Assembly: GCA_963825415.1 (NCBI GenBank)
Contig: CAWGTD010000006.1
Coordinates: 930,001-994,000, forward strand
Source: BP-464 sp963825415
GTDB taxonomy: Bacteria > Actinomycetota > Thermoleophilia > Solirubrobacterales > Solirubrobacteraceae
Direction of reading: 5' to 3'
Length of the DNA stretch: 64,000 nt
This document shows, in pieces, positions 52,454 through 62,835 of this stretch (the stretch's first letter is position 1; the number at the start of each line of letters is the position of its first letter). The notes beneath the pieces are model-generated. The model was not told the origin of the DNA. It did not search any database and saw nothing but the letters and a program-made list of their open reading frames with translations. The position numbers and the translations under genes are program-made.

Positions 52454-54352
52454 AGGTTCGTCGCGTAGTCCAGCGTCTCGGTGAGCCGGCCGCGTACGAG
52501 GAACAGGCCGCTGCCGTCGGGCAACACAAAACAGGGGCGCGGCGTGGTGGGGCCCTTCAGCGCACTGAAGACCGTGACACCGCCGGAGCTCACGGTGTCC
52601 GCGAGCCGCCCGGCCGGCGGATGCAGCCCGGCCTCGGCGGCCATGCGGCGTAGTCCGGCTGACCCGGAGAAGAAGTCAGAGCTCGCCACGCCCTCGCGGA
52701 AGTAGACGTCGCGCGCGCCCTGGCGCCCGGCGGCCGCCAGCTCGGCTTCGAGCCGCCGCTCGGCACCCGGGTCCGGCTCGATGCGCCCGGCGCCGGTGTA
52801 GCCCGGAGGCGAGCGCCGCGGGCACCACAGGTTCGTGGCTCCGGCCAGCGGCTGCAGGTCGGGGCCGCGCTCGAGGTAGACGCCGTCGCCGGTCGAGAGC
52901 CGCACGCACGGCTCGGCGACCGACCGGGCGCGCACCATGAACAGGTCGCGCGGGCCGAGCGCGGCGTAGTCGTCGCCCGGCGCGACGGCGATCCCGGCGA
53001 ACCGGGCCAGCACGGTCAGCCCGGACGCGTTGTACTCGAGCGTGTCGGCGGTGACGCGGTCGATGGCCAGCTGCCGGGCCCCGGCGCGGCGCGCATCCTC
53101 GAGCACCCCCTGGACGTCGCCGCTGCGCTCCGGCCCCGCGACCAGCCAGCCCTCGGTCGAGAAGAACGTGACCCGGTCGGTGTGGATCGCGTCGTCGGCT
53201 CCGGCCCCGGGCAGGGACACGCGCCAGTCAGGGCCCTCACCCGTCGAGGCCGTCACGACGTTCACGACACACACCGCCACGAGCGCCGCCGCCAGCCCAT
53301 GGCGCAGCGCCGGGCGCGCCGCCGTGGCGAACCAGGCGGTCCCCAGGGCCGCGAGGTAGACGAGGGCGGGGAACGTGTAGCGCGTGTCGTTGTGCGACAG
53401 CGCCGTGATCACGAACCATGCGACGGCCAGGCCGCCCAGCAGCTCGGGCGTGACGTCGTCGGCGGCCCACGGGCGCCGGCGCACGACGCGCACAGCAGCC
53501 CAGACCACGCCGGCCAGCGCGAACAGCACGAGCGGCAGGTAGAGCTGGACGTTGACCGCGTTCCAGACGTACCAGAGCCAGTCGTCGAGCGAGAAGCGGG
53601 CCGGGTCGCCGTAGGGCGAGGCGCCACTGACCGCGCCGCCGGTCGCGTAGGCCTTCAGGCCCGTCGAAGTGCGCGAGATACCAGGGCAGGCCGGTGATCG
53701 CGCCGCCGACGAGGAACGCCGCGATGCCGCGCGGCCGGCGCCAGCCACCGCGCAGCAACGCGACCGCGACGATGCCGACGACGAAGAACACGAAGGTGTT
53801 CTTCGTCAGCATTCCCAGCCCGCACACGAGCCCGGCTGCGAACGCCCAGCCGGGGCGCTCGAAGCGGCGGGCGGAGAGCAGCAGCCAGACCGCCACGGCG
53901 ACCATCGCGGTCTCGGGCAGGTCGAGCATGAATACGTGGGCCTGCACGATGACCAGCGGCGTGCCGAGCGCGAAGGCCACGGCGAGCGCGCCGGCCCACG
54001 CGCCGTAGGCCAGCCGCGCCGTCCCGAAGACGCCCAGCGCGAGCAGCGGGACGAACACGAGGTTCTCGGTGAAGACGAACTGCGCGACCCCCTCGCCCAC
54101 GACGAGGCTGACGAACGCCCCGAGGAGGTAGACCAGCGGCGGGTACCCGGGCGGCTGGTAGCTGGAGAACCACTCGGTGAGGTCGCCGTCGCGGAACGCG
54201 TCGGCGTACTGCATCGAGCGGAACATGTGGGCGGCCGGGTCCCAGCTGGGGATGCGCGTGTCCTGCGTGAGCCACCACGCCGTGACGCCGATGAAGGCGA
54301 CGACGGCGAGGACCACCCATGAGACCGGCTCCGCGGCCCGGCGTCGGATCAC
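52402..54352 (-). pseudogene. GT39/PMT-like membrane glycosyltransferase with duplicated C-terminal motif, one frameshift
   Basis: GTG 54352 overlaps the upstream stop (GTGA). The N-terminal half has about ten helices, the ArnT/PMT-like loop IPSWDPAAHMFRSMQYADAF (candidate catalytic Asp) and FSSYQPPGYPPLVYLL. One extra C at 53660-53662 breaks the frame between WYLAHFDG and LKAYATGG; corrected length is about 649 residues. The C-terminal region is unusual: PCVRLSTGDGVYLERG...ATNLWCP recurs as PCFVLPDGSGLFLVRG...ATNLYCP. It would transfer a sugar from a polyprenyl-phosphate donor on the outer face. It overlaps the convergent GtrB-like gene by 52 bases. Confidence 0.75.
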
Positions 54353-55074
54353 GGGACCCGCCGCGCGACCAGCTCGACGTTGGTCGCCAACCGGTTGAGC
54401 CCCGGCACGTGCGTCAACGCCCGGTTCAGCCACCAGATGAGGGGCCCGAACACCTGCAGCCAGCGCGGGGTGAGGCTCAGCGGCAGCATGTTCGCCCGGC
54501 GCGCCTCGATCACCTCGAAGCCGTGGCGCGCGACGAGCGCACGAGCTTCGTCGACGGTGTACACCGTGTCGTTCTCGAGCTGGCCGTGGTAGTAGAAGCC
54601 GACCCGCCGGGCGATCCACTCCAGGTAGGAGTAGCGGTTGGGGAGCTTGTAGACGTAGAGCAGGCCGCCGGGCCGCAGCACGCGGTGGTGCTCGGCGAGC
54701 GAGCCGGCGGGGTCGTGGACGTGCTCGAGGACGCCCATCGAGAGCACGGCGTCGAAGCTGGCGTCCTCGTAGGGCAGCTGCACGGGCTCGCGGGTGTACC
54801 GCGCCTGGACGTTCGCGAAGCGCTCCAGCCGCCGGACCTCGCCCTCGGGCGCCTCGGGGTCCCAGTCCATCGAGGTGACGTCCAGCCCGGCCCGGAGCAG
54901 CATGTCCGAGAGCTGGCCCATGCCGCAGCCCCAGTCCAGCAGCTCGCGCGGGCCGTCGGCGAGGATCCGGGCGACCGCTGTCTCGTACTCCAGCAGCTGG
55001 GCTCGAGAGCGCACGTGGACGTCTCCGCCGCGATCGCGGGGAGCGGAACGCTCGAGCTGGGCCTTGGTCGGCAT
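54349..55074 (-). CDS. Class I SAM methyltransferase
   Basis: ATG 55074 is chosen because TAGCTT (55089-55084) ends nine bases before it; a GTG at 55083 is also possible. 241 residues: LLDWGCGMGQLSDMLLRAG, VTSMDWDPEAP, VQLPYEDASFDAVLSMGVLEHVHDP, LRPGGLLYVYKLPNRYSYLEW. The C-terminal part may touch the membrane (VFGPLIWWLNRALTHVPGLN). This is the pattern of ubiquinone/menaquinone-like or polyprenyl-glycan methyltransferases. Confidence 0.82.
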   Translation of the reverse strand: MPTKAQLERSAPRDRGGDVHVRSRAQLLEYETAVARILADGPRELLDWGCGMGQLSDMLLRAGLDVTSMDWDPEAPEGEVRRLERFANVQARYTREPVQLPYEDASFDAVLSMGVLEHVHDPAGSLAEHHRVLRPGGLLYVYKLPNRYSYLEWIARRVGFYYHGQLENDTVYTVDEARALVARHGFEVIEARRANMLPLSLTPRWLQVFGPLIWWLNRALTHVPGLNRLATNVELVARRVP

Positions 55075-55095
55075 GCCGTCCACAAGCTATTGCGG

Positions 55096-56764
55096 TCAGC
55101 TGATGCGGGCGACGTATGAGCCCTGCGCGGACCGCTGCGGCACCAACCTGATGCCCGGGCAGCGGCCGAGCTCGCGCAGGCGGCCGTACTCGGCCGGACC
55201 GAACGTGTTGGTCAGCAGCGCGAGCACGCGGCGCCCCCGGAGCTGGGCGCAGCTGGTGGGCAGCGGGGTGTGCAGCTCGAGCCCGCCGGTCGGCCAGTAG
55301 AAGACGAGCCTGCCGTCGTTGGCCACCACCCCGCCGCGCCCGGCCGACCCGGCGCGGGCCGCGTCGAGCATGCCGGCCAGCAGCGGATCGGCCGCCGCGC
55401 GGGCCGCATCCGGGTCGCCCCACGTGCTCGGCCCGAGATCGCCGAGCGCGCGGGTGACGCTGATCGAGCCGTCGGGCGCGATCCCCAACCCGTCGAGGTT
55501 GCGCAGGTCGGCGACGGCGATGACCGCCAGCACGGCGACCGCGGCCGGCACCAGGCGCTCGCGTGGAAGCCCTGCGATCGCGCAGCAGAGCAGCAGCCCG
55601 ACGAGGACGAGCAGCGGCGGCCACGCGGCGGCGAGCGTTCGGGTGTCCGACAAATAGCCGCGCAGCGACCAGGCGGCCAGCGGAACGCCCGCCCATAGCG
55701 CCAGCCGCGCCACCGTCAGCCGCGACGGCACCAGCGACTCCGGGCACCGCCGTGCGGCCAGCAGGAGCAGCGGCAGAGCGACCGAGGCCAGCGCCACGGC
55801 CGGCGACGACGCCGGGCCCGGAGCGCCGGGCACGCCCTCCGGCAGAGCGGCCGACGCGATCCACGTGACCGCGACGGACACCGCCACGCCGGCGACGACG
55901 GCGGCCTGGTGGCGCATCGTCGCGATCCGGAAGATCGCGTAGCCGGCGGCGAACGCCGCCACCGGCCGCAGATACGGGCCCAGCCACTCGGCTCGGAACA
56001 TGGCCGAGATCGCGTTGCTTCGTGAATCCGAACTCCTGCGTCGGGTCCACGCCGGAGAGGAAGTCGGCGAGCGAGATGTCGAAGTGGCGGGCCATCGCGT
56101 ACTCGTAGGTCAGGGCGACGAGCACGCCGACCGCGAGCGGCACGGCGGCCACCACGCGCCCCCGGAGCCCGCGCGGCTCGCCGAGCAGCTGGGCGGCACC
56201 GAGACCGATCAGGCCGGTGAGCCCGGTCGGCTTGGCCAGCACGGCCGCCGCGCCCGCGAACCCCAGCAGCAGAGCGCGCCGTGCGCCACTCTGCGGGCCC
56301 CAGAGCGCATACCCGGCCAACCCGACGCAGACCGCTACCGGCACGTCGGTCTGGCCGGCGAACGCATAGATGACGAAGTCCGGCAGCGCCAGCAGGACCG
56401 CGACCGCCAGCAACCCGGCGCGCGCGACCCCGGTCACGCGCCGCAGCAGCGCCACCATGACCCAGACGAGCGCGACCCCGAAGGCCAGCGACAACAGCCG
56501 CCCGATCCACTCGTGCGCGCCGAACAAGTGCCACAGCCATCCCTGCGGCGCGAGAAACAGCGGGCGCGGGTAGCCGGAGGCGCCGAGGAAGTCGTGGATG
56601 TAGCTGCCCTCGATGCCGATCACGCGCGAGAAGCGCCCGTAGACCAGGGCGTCGGTGGCGTGGTAGGGCACGACCACCGCGAGGAAGGTCGCGGCGGCGG
56701 CGAGCGCCGCCAGCAGGCCCCACGCGACCCGCTCGGCGAGCCGCTCCCACGAGTCGGCCCGCAT
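55096..56764 (-). pseudogene. GT39-like membrane glycosyltransferase, one frameshift
   Basis: ATG 56764 overlaps the previous stop as TGATG. About 12 helices; the first loop has PYHATDALVYGRFSRVIGIEGSYIHDF with the likely catalytic Asp, and WHLFGAHEWIGRLLSLAFG follows. One extra G at about 56002-56006 breaks the frame between FTKQRD and MFRAEWLGPYL; corrected length is about 555 residues. The C-terminal part has DLRNLDGLGIAPDGS and PDAARAAADPLLAGMLDAA, shared with the 59267 protein. These two are paralogs of an apparently uncharacterised GT-C family. Confidence 0.75.
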
Positions 56765-57928
56765 CAAGCGAACGCCCGCTCGTAGCTGGCGATCGTCTCG
56801 CGGGCCGTCCGCTCCCACGTGAACGTCGCGGCGCGCCGACGCCCGGCCTCGCCGGAGGCGCTCGATATCCGCTCCGTTGTCGAGCAGCCGCCGCATCGCC
56901 GTCGCCATTGCATCGGTGTCCTCGGCGTCGAACAGCAGCGCGGCGTCGCCGGCGACCTCGGGCAGCGACGCACGGTCCGAACACGCCACCGGCACCCCGC
57001 GCGCCATCGCCTCGAGGACGGGCAGCCCGAACCCCTCGTACAACGAGGGGAACACGAACCCGTCGGCCACCGCGTAAAGGCCCTCCAGCTCCGCGCGCGG
57101 CACCCAGGCGGGGAAGCGAACGTCGTCGAGCACTCCCAGCTCGCGGGCATGCTTGCGCAGCCTGGCCTCGTGCGGCGTCGGATAGCCCGGCAACACGAGC
57201 ACAGGAGGCTGCCCGGAGCCCTTGAGCAGCACGAGGGCGTCGAGCAGCCGCTCGAGGTTCTTGTGGGCCCGCTTGGCCGAGACGCTGAGGATCACCCGCC
57301 GGCCGACCAGGTCGTGGCGCCGGCGCACCTCTTCGGAGTCGAGCGCCTGCGTTTGGGCGAACCCCACGCCGCCGGGCACGACGTCGATGCGCTCGGCCGG
57401 GATCCGGTACAGCCGGACGAGGTCGTCGCGGGTGTTCGAAGACGGGGCGATCAGCCGGTGCGAGCGCCGCGCCGCCGCCGGTACCAGCGCCCGCATTCCG
57501 AACGCCCGCAGCCCGAAGTGCGTCTCCGGCACGGCACGGAAGATCAGGTCGTAGACCGTCGTCACGCGGCGAAACGGGCCCCGCAGCGGCGCGGTCGAAC
57601 CCATGCTGTGGACGAGGTCGCACCCCGCCCGGGCGGCCATTCGCGGCACCAGCAGCTGCTCGCCGAGCATCCAGGCGGCACGGTTGCGCGCCTTGACGGG
57701 CACGGTCTCGACCCGCAACCCGTCCAGTCCGGTCGTCCACACGCCGCCGAGCTCGCGGTTGACGAAGGCCGTCAGCGCCGTGGACTCCGGCAGCGCCTCG
57801 CGCAGCCGCGGCAGCAGCTCACGGGCGAAGACCTCCATCCCGCCCGTCTCGCCGGGAACCAGGAAGACGAGGTTCAGCCCGACGTGCGCAGGGCGGGTCG
57901 CCCCTCCGGTTTCGCGCACGGCCGGCAA
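56764..57928 (-). CDS. GT4-family mannosyltransferase-like protein, C-terminal frameshift
   Basis: The start is probably TTG 57928 (seven bases after TAGGCT, 57941-57936); GTG 57919 is an alternative. NLVFLVPGETGGMEVFARELLPRL, VHSMGSTAPLRGPFRRVTTVYDLIF, SVSAKRAHKNLERLLDALVLL, and the donor loop VFPSLYEGFGLPVLEAMARGVPVACSD are GT4 hallmarks. An extra G at about 56852-56855 shifts the last 30 residues; corrected, it ends EAGRRRAATFTWERTARETIASYERAFA and has about 387 residues. It extends a cytoplasmic lipid-linked glycan. Confidence 0.85.
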
Positions 57929-57938
57929 GGGACGCAGC

Positions 57939-59270
57939 CTAGGACTCAGGCCGGGGCGGGCGCACGAACAGGTCGCGCAGGTCGGCCAGCTCGGAGCGCG
58001 TCGGGACCAGCAGCGGCAGCACGCGATCGCCCGTCGCGCGGCGGTAGTACACGGCGGTGACGGCGAGGTTCAGCCCGTAGGACGCGGTCGAGGCGATCGC
58101 CGCGCCCCAGCCCTCGAACAGCGGGATCAGCACGGCGTAGAGCACCAGCGAAGGCGGCGTCGAGATCAGCGCTGTCCGCAGCGAGTACTCGGGATGGCCG
58201 CGGCCGTTGATGGTGGCGGCGAGCACCGAGGCGATCCCGAACATCGCGACACCCGGCAGCAGCACCATGCCGTACCCGATCGCCCCGCTGAACCGCGAGC
58301 CGTAGACCAGCGGCAGGAAGATCGCGGTCACGCCGGCGACGGCGGGCAGCGAGAGCAGGCAGATCAGCGACGCGTGGCGGATGCTCTTGCTCTCGACCAT
58401 CGCGCGGTGCTCAGGGTCCGCCGCCCCGCCCTCGCTGAGGGCGGCGACCCGTGGGAAGACGACCTGGGCGAGCGTCTGCGGAGCGAGGAACATCACGCTG
58501 GTGACCGACACGGCGGCGGCGTAGAGCCCCAGCTGCGCCGAGCTGGTCACCGCGCTGAGGACGAACAGGTCGATGCGGTAGTTGATGAACTGCAGCGCGG
58601 TTCCGACGTTGGCCCGCACGCCGAACTTCGTCGCGTCGCGCAGCGGCTGCAGGCCACGGTCGTCGGGCGGCGCGGCGGCCTTGGGCGGCAGGCCGCGCGC
58701 CGCCGTGACGAACGCGACCGCGGCGGTGATCACGTTGGCGGCGAGCAGCCCCACCACCATCCCGGTCTCCTCCCACGGGATCGCCAGCCCGGCGGCCAGC
58801 ACGAGCGTCAGGGTGGACACCAGCGGCAGCGGCGCGACGAAGGCCTCGTAGCGGTCGGCGGTCACCGCGAGCCAGCGGCTGTAGGAGAACGAGAGCAGGA
58901 ACGGCACCGCCGCCGCCGTCAGCAGCACCAGGACCACCGAGAGGCCGCCGAAGGCGCCCGGGGCCACCAGCCGCACGCCGACCGCGATCGCGGCGCCGAT
59001 CAGCCCCAGCGCCAGCGCCGCGAGCTGGCTCTGCACGAACGCCGATCGCGGCGCCCAGCGCCCGGCGCTGACGCTCCACGCGAGGCCCTGCTCGAGGCCC
59101 AGCGACATCACGGCGCCCATGAGCGTCAGCAGCCACAGCGCGATCGTGTAGTCCCCGATCCCGTCGGGCCCGAGGAGGCGCGCGATCGCGATCGCCGTCA
59201 GAAAGCCGGTGCCGGCCGTGGCCACCTGGCTGGCGGCCATGAGCAGCGCGCCGCTGCGGAGCGGCCTCAA
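57939..59270 (-). CDS. Oligosaccharide flippase (MVF/Wzx-like)
   Basis: 443 residues from TTG 59270 (TTGA overlap with the upstream gene); ATG 59240 is an alternative start. Twelve to fourteen hydrophobic helices. LLMAASQVATAGTGFLTAIAIARLLGPDGIGDYT is the typical first-helix motif, and GVRANVGTALQFINYRIDLFVLSAVTSSAQLGLYAAA is the RfbX/Wzx central motif. It flips lipid-linked oligosaccharide units. This is the second flippase in the window, with the frame intact, unlike that at 12900. Confidence 0.87.
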   Translation of the reverse strand: MRPLRSGALLMAASQVATAGTGFLTAIAIARLLGPDGIGDYTIALWLLTLMGAVMSLGLEQGLAWSVSAGRWAPRSAFVQSQLAALALGLIGAAIAVGVRLVAPGAFGGLSVVLVLLTAAAVPFLLSFSYSRWLAVTADRYEAFVAPLPLVSTLTLVLAAGLAIPWEETGMVVGLLAANVITAAVAFVTAARGLPPKAAAPPDDRGLQPLRDATKFGVRANVGTALQFINYRIDLFVLSAVTSSAQLGLYAAAVSVTSVMFLAPQTLAQVVFPRVAALSEGGAADPEHRAMVESKSIRHASLICLLSLPAVAGVTAIFLPLVYGSRFSGAIGYGMVLLPGVAMFGIASVLAATINGRGHPEYSLRTALISTPPSLVLYAVLIPLFEGWGAAIASTASYGLNLAVTAVYYRRATGDRVLPLLVPTRSELADLRDLFVRPPRPES

Positions 59271-61009
59271 GGGGCGCGGTCCACCGCGAACACGGCGAAC
59301 TGGCCGGGGACGGCGGCGAGCAGGCGTGTCGCCGGGGCGCGGCAGCGCTTCCAGAAGGCCGGGTCGGCCGCGCGCCCACCGGTGGCCTGCGCGAGGTCGG
59401 ACTTCGACAGCTGGCGCTGGTGGGCGCGGTCCAGCCCCGTCCGCGACTGCGTGACGACGAGCAGCGAGTACCCGCGCAGCTGCTCGCAGCGCTGGGGCTC
59501 GGCGCGGACCGCGTTGCGGGGCCAGTAGAAGCCCAGCCGGCCGTCGAGCGAGACCAGGCGGCCGCCGCGTCGCTCGAGCGCGGTGCCGACGGCGTCGTGC
59601 AGGGCGGCCAGCACCGGATCGGCCGCCGCCCGTGCGCGATCCGGTTCAAACCACCCGCTCACGCCGAGCGAGCGGACCGTGCGCACGGCGTTGTTCGAGC
59701 CGTCGGGGCGGTTGCCGAGCCCGTCGAGGTTGCGCAGGTCGAAGATCGCCAGGCCGATCACCGCCAGGACGGCGGCCCAGCCGATCGCCCAGTGCCGGCG
59801 CCCGCCGGCCCGCACCGCGGTGGCCAGGGCCGCGGCGACCAGCGCGTAGATCGGCACCCAGGCGGGCGAGAGGTAGCGCGTCTGGAATGGCGCCGACGCG
59901 ATCCAGGCCAGCGTCGGGGGCGCTGCCCAGAGCAGCATGCGGGCCAGGTGGACCCGGCTCGGCGCCTCCTCCTCGGGGCAGCCGCGGCTGAGCAGCAGCG
60001 GCACGACGAGGATCGCCGAGCCCAGCAGCGCCGTCGGGCGCTCGGTCGTCCAGGGCCCGAGGACGTCGTGGGCCAGCGCGGGCAGCACCCAGGACAGCAC
60101 GATCGCGACGGGAGCGGCGACCGTGGCCGCGCGGCGGTGGGCGACGCCCACCGCGCGGGCGAGCGCATAGGCCAGGCCGAACAGCAGCGGCACGACCAGG
60201 TACGGCCCCAACCACTCCATCCCGGCGACGAACGACGCGCGCGACTGGGCGCCGAGCACGTGGTAGTAGTCGAGCACGCCGTTGGACGCCTCGGTCGTGT
60301 CCGCACCGCCCACGAACTTGGCGAGCGACTGGCCCATGCGATGGGCCTGCGCCGAATCCCAGGCCAGCGCGAGCAGCACGCCGGCGACAAGCGGGATCCC
60401 GCGCCACACCACCCGCTCGCGGCGGCCCGAGCCGACCAGCAGCGCCAGGCCGATGCCCAGCAGGCCGAAGAACGCCGACGGCTTGGCGAGCCCGGCCAAC
60501 GCGGCCAGAACCACGATCGCCGCGCCTCGCCACAGCGCCGCCCGGCCGCCCGCCCCACCGCGATCGGACAGAGCGACCGCGCCGGTGACGCCCACCATCG
60601 CGCCGACGGCCACGTCGGTCAGGCCCGCGGCGGCCAGCGAGACGAAGTCCGGCGTGGCGACCAGCAGCGCCGCCGCGAGCGCCGCGGTCAGGGCGCCCGC
60701 CCGGTCCTGAGCGGCGACCCGCCAGACCGCGACCAGCAGCAGCAGGGCGAACGCCAGCGACCAGAGTCGTCCGATCCACTCGTGGAAGCCGAAGACGTTC
60801 CAGAGCTCGCCCTGGACCACGTAGACCAGCGGCCGATGCAGGTAGCCGCTGCCGATCCCCGGGAAGTGCAGGTCGCCCTCGAGGCCGATCAGGCGCGACC
60901 AGCGCCCGTAGATCAGCGCGTCGGTGGCATGGAACGGGACGGTGACGGCGACGAACGTCGCCGCCGCGACGAACAGCGCCACCGGGGCGGCGAGCGCGCG
61001 TGTGATCAT
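59267..61009 (-). CDS. GT39-like membrane glycosyltransferase
   Basis: The ATG at 61009 overlaps the methyltransferase TGA as ATGA and gives 580 residues. About 12 helices; VPFHATDALIYGRWSRLIGLEGDLHFPG carries the likely catalytic Asp, then FGFHEWIGRLWSLAFALLLL. The C-terminal region has DLRNLDGLGNRPDGSNNAVRTVRSLGVSGWFEPDRARAAADPVLAALHDA, shared with the 55096 protein. As assembled it is fused in frame to the upstream methyltransferase by an indel. It uses a polyprenyl-phosphate sugar on the outer face. Confidence 0.82.
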   Translation of the reverse strand: MITRALAAPVALFVAAATFVAVTVPFHATDALIYGRWSRLIGLEGDLHFPGIGSGYLHRPLVYVVQGELWNVFGFHEWIGRLWSLAFALLLLVAVWRVAAQDRAGALTAALAAALLVATPDFVSLAAAGLTDVAVGAMVGVTGAVALSDRGGAGGRAALWRGAAIVVLAALAGLAKPSAFFGLLGIGLALLVGSGRRERVVWRGIPLVAGVLLALAWDSAQAHRMGQSLAKFVGGADTTEASNGVLDYYHVLGAQSRASFVAGMEWLGPYLVVPLLFGLAYALARAVGVAHRRAATVAAPVAIVLSWVLPALAHDVLGPWTTERPTALLGSAILVVPLLLSRGCPEEEAPSRVHLARMLLWAAPPTLAWIASAPFQTRYLSPAWVPIYALVAAALATAVRAGGRRHWAIGWAAVLAVIGLAIFDLRNLDGLGNRPDGSNNAVRTVRSLGVSGWFEPDRARAAADPVLAALHDAVGTALERRGGRLVSLDGRLGFYWPRNAVRAEPQRCEQLRGYSLLVVTQSRTGLDRAHQRQLSKSDLAQATGGRAADPAFWKRCRAPATRLLAAVPGQFAVFAVDRAP

Positions 61010-61720
61010 CGGCGCAGGAGGTAGAGCTCGTCGGGACCGAACCTGTCGGCGCGCAGCAGGCCGTGGCGCCGTGCGGATCGCTCGCCGATAGCGCTCGACG
61101 GCGCCGACCACCTCCACGGCGCCGAGCCGGGCGGCGGTGTCGCGGCCGTAGAGGCGAACGTGGTCGGGATGCCCGAAGCGGGCGAGCCGCTCCTCCTCGG
61201 AGCGCGCGGCCGGGTCCTCGATCGTGGCGGGCACCGAGCGGTCGACCGGCACCATCACCACCACGCATCCGTCAGGTCGCGCTACGCGGCGCAGCTCGGC
61301 CAGCGCGGCCTGCTCGCCGGGCACGTGTTCGAGCACGTGCGAGCAGAGGATCGTGTCGAAGGACGCGTCCTCGAACGGCAGCGCGGTGATGTCGGCCGCC
61401 ACCATCGCCTGGCTTGAGTCCAGGTCGGCCGAGACGTACTCGAGGCCGTCGCGTCTGCGCAGCCGCTCCTCGCTGGCATCGTCGGGGCCGAACGCCAGCA
61501 GCCGCCCGCGCAGGCGATCCTCCTCGGCCAGCCACAACCACAGCAGGCGGTGCCGCTCGGCGCACCCGCACCCGGGGCACAGCACGCCGTCGCGCCCTCC
61601 GTACGGCAGGAAGCGCCGGAAGTGCCGGTCGCAGACCGGGCAGTGCACCGCGTCGCCGCGCTCGCGCACGCGCCGCCGCCACGCGCGCGCTCGGGCAAGC
61701 GGCCGGCCGGGAGCCCTCAC
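61006..61720 (-). CDS. SAM methyltransferase with zinc-ribbon N-terminus, C-terminal frameshift
   Basis: GTG 61720 is the best start; an ATG at 61758 in another frame is possible if a further indel exists. CPVCDRHFRRFLPYGGRDGVLCPGCGCAERHRLLWLWL holds two C-x2-C knuckles. The SAM domain has LEYVSADLDSSQAMVAADITALPFEDASFDTILCSHVLEHV. An extra base at about 61063-61071 shifts the last 20 residues; corrected it ends GLLRADRFGPDELYLLRR with TGA at 61008-61006 (237 residues). The shift creates an artificial 817-residue fusion with the next gene. Confidence 0.8.
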
Positions 61721-61754
61721 CGCGGGCGCCGGACGAGCGCCCGTCGCCGCGGCG

Positions 61755-62804
61755 TCATCCAGCTCCGGCCTCGGCCGCGACCGGCTGCTCGAGGTCTTCG
61801 GCGCGGCGCTCCTCCCCCGCCGCCTCCGCGCGGCGGCGGTCGACCTCGGCGATGTGCGAGCGCCGCCAGGCGATCAGCTCGCGCAGACCGTCCTCGAGGC
61901 CGACGCTCGCCTCGTAGCCGAGGTCGCGCGTCGCGGCGACGGGATCGCCGATGCGGTTCTTGACGAAGGTCAGCCCCTGCGGCTCGTAGCGGATGCCCGC
62001 GTCGGAGCCGCTGATCTCCAGCACGAGCTCGGCCAGCTCCTTCAGCGACGTGCGCTTCCCGGTGCCGACGTTGTAGAAGGCGTCGGTCGCGGCGGAGCGC
62101 ATCGCGCAGACGTTCGCCGCCGCGCAGTCGGTGACGTAGACGAAGTCGTAGGCCTGCGAGCCGTCGCCGTAGAGCGTCAGCGGCTCGCCGCGGTCGATCG
62201 CGTCGAGCATCTTCATGATCACCGCGATGTAGGCGCCGCGATAGTCCTGGCGGGCGCCGTAGACGTTCATGTAGCGCAGCCCCACGTAGTCGAGGCCGTG
62301 GCGCTCGTTGTAGGCCCGCGCCATCGCCTCGCCGGCGATCTTGGTCGCGCCGTAGAAGGTCCGGTTGTTGAACGGGTGGTCCTCGGTCATCGGCTCGGAC
62401 ACCGCGTCGCCGTAGACCGACGCGCTCGAGGAGTAGACGAGCCGCTGGACCCCTTGCGCGACGCACGCCTCGAGCACGTTGAACGTCCCGCGGACGTTCA
62501 CGTCGAAGGCGGCGCGCGGGTACTCGTGGCACTGCAGCAGCCACAGGGCGGCGAAATGAAAGACGCCGTCGGCGCCCTTCAGCGCGGCCTCGAGGATGTC
62601 GGTCTGCGTGATGTCGCCGCCGGCCTCGAACACGCGCACCCGGTCGTCGAGCAGCGCCTCGGCCAGGTTCTCGTGGGTGCCGCGCACGAAGTTGTCGTAG
62701 ACGACGATCTCGCCGACGTCCTGCGCCCGCAGGGCGTCAACGGTGTGCGAGCCGATCAGCCCGGCGCCGCCGATGACGACCAGGCGCTTGCCGCGGATGT
62801 CCAT
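61755..62804 (-). CDS. NAD-dependent sugar epimerase (UDP-glucose 4-epimerase-like)
   Basis: 349 residues from ATG 62804, six bases after TACCCT (62816-62811). LVVIGGAGLIGSHTVDALRAQ is the NAD site, VYSSSASVYGD the Ser position, and NRTFYGATKIAGEAMARAY the Tyr-x3-Lys. NVYGARQDYRGAYIAVIMKMLDAIDRGEPLTLYGDGSQAYDFVYVTD is typical of GalE/WbpP-like enzymes. The last 30 residues are an acidic/Ala-rich extension not needed for the fold. It supplies a nucleotide-sugar for the locus. Confidence 0.88.
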   Translation of the reverse strand: MDIRGKRLVVIGGAGLIGSHTVDALRAQDVGEIVVYDNFVRGTHENLAEALLDDRVRVFEAGGDITQTDILEAALKGADGVFHFAALWLLQCHEYPRAAFDVNVRGTFNVLEACVAQGVQRLVYSSSASVYGDAVSEPMTEDHPFNNRTFYGATKIAGEAMARAYNERHGLDYVGLRYMNVYGARQDYRGAYIAVIMKMLDAIDRGEPLTLYGDGSQAYDFVYVTDCAAANVCAMRSAATDAFYNVGTGKRTSLKELAELVLEISGSDAGIRYEPQGLTFVKNRIGDPVAATRDLGYEASVGLEDGLRELIAWRRSHIAEVDRRRAEAAGEERRAEDLEQPVAAEAGAG

Positions 62805-62835
62805 GCCCGGAGGGTATTGGCCGCGGGCGGGCCTA

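Noticed and set aside
53237..57928. 1563-codon open frame on the minus strand
   Set aside because: It is three unrelated genes (GT4, GT39-like, GT39-like) and an out-of-frame methyltransferase region joined by one-base indels. Only parts match families, and real starts with -10 boxes lie inside it.
59267..61720. Apparent methyltransferase-GT39 fusion of 817 residues
   Set aside because: One extra base near 61063-61071 causes it. The shifted frame gives a normal methyltransferase end and an ATGA overlap with the GT39-like start.
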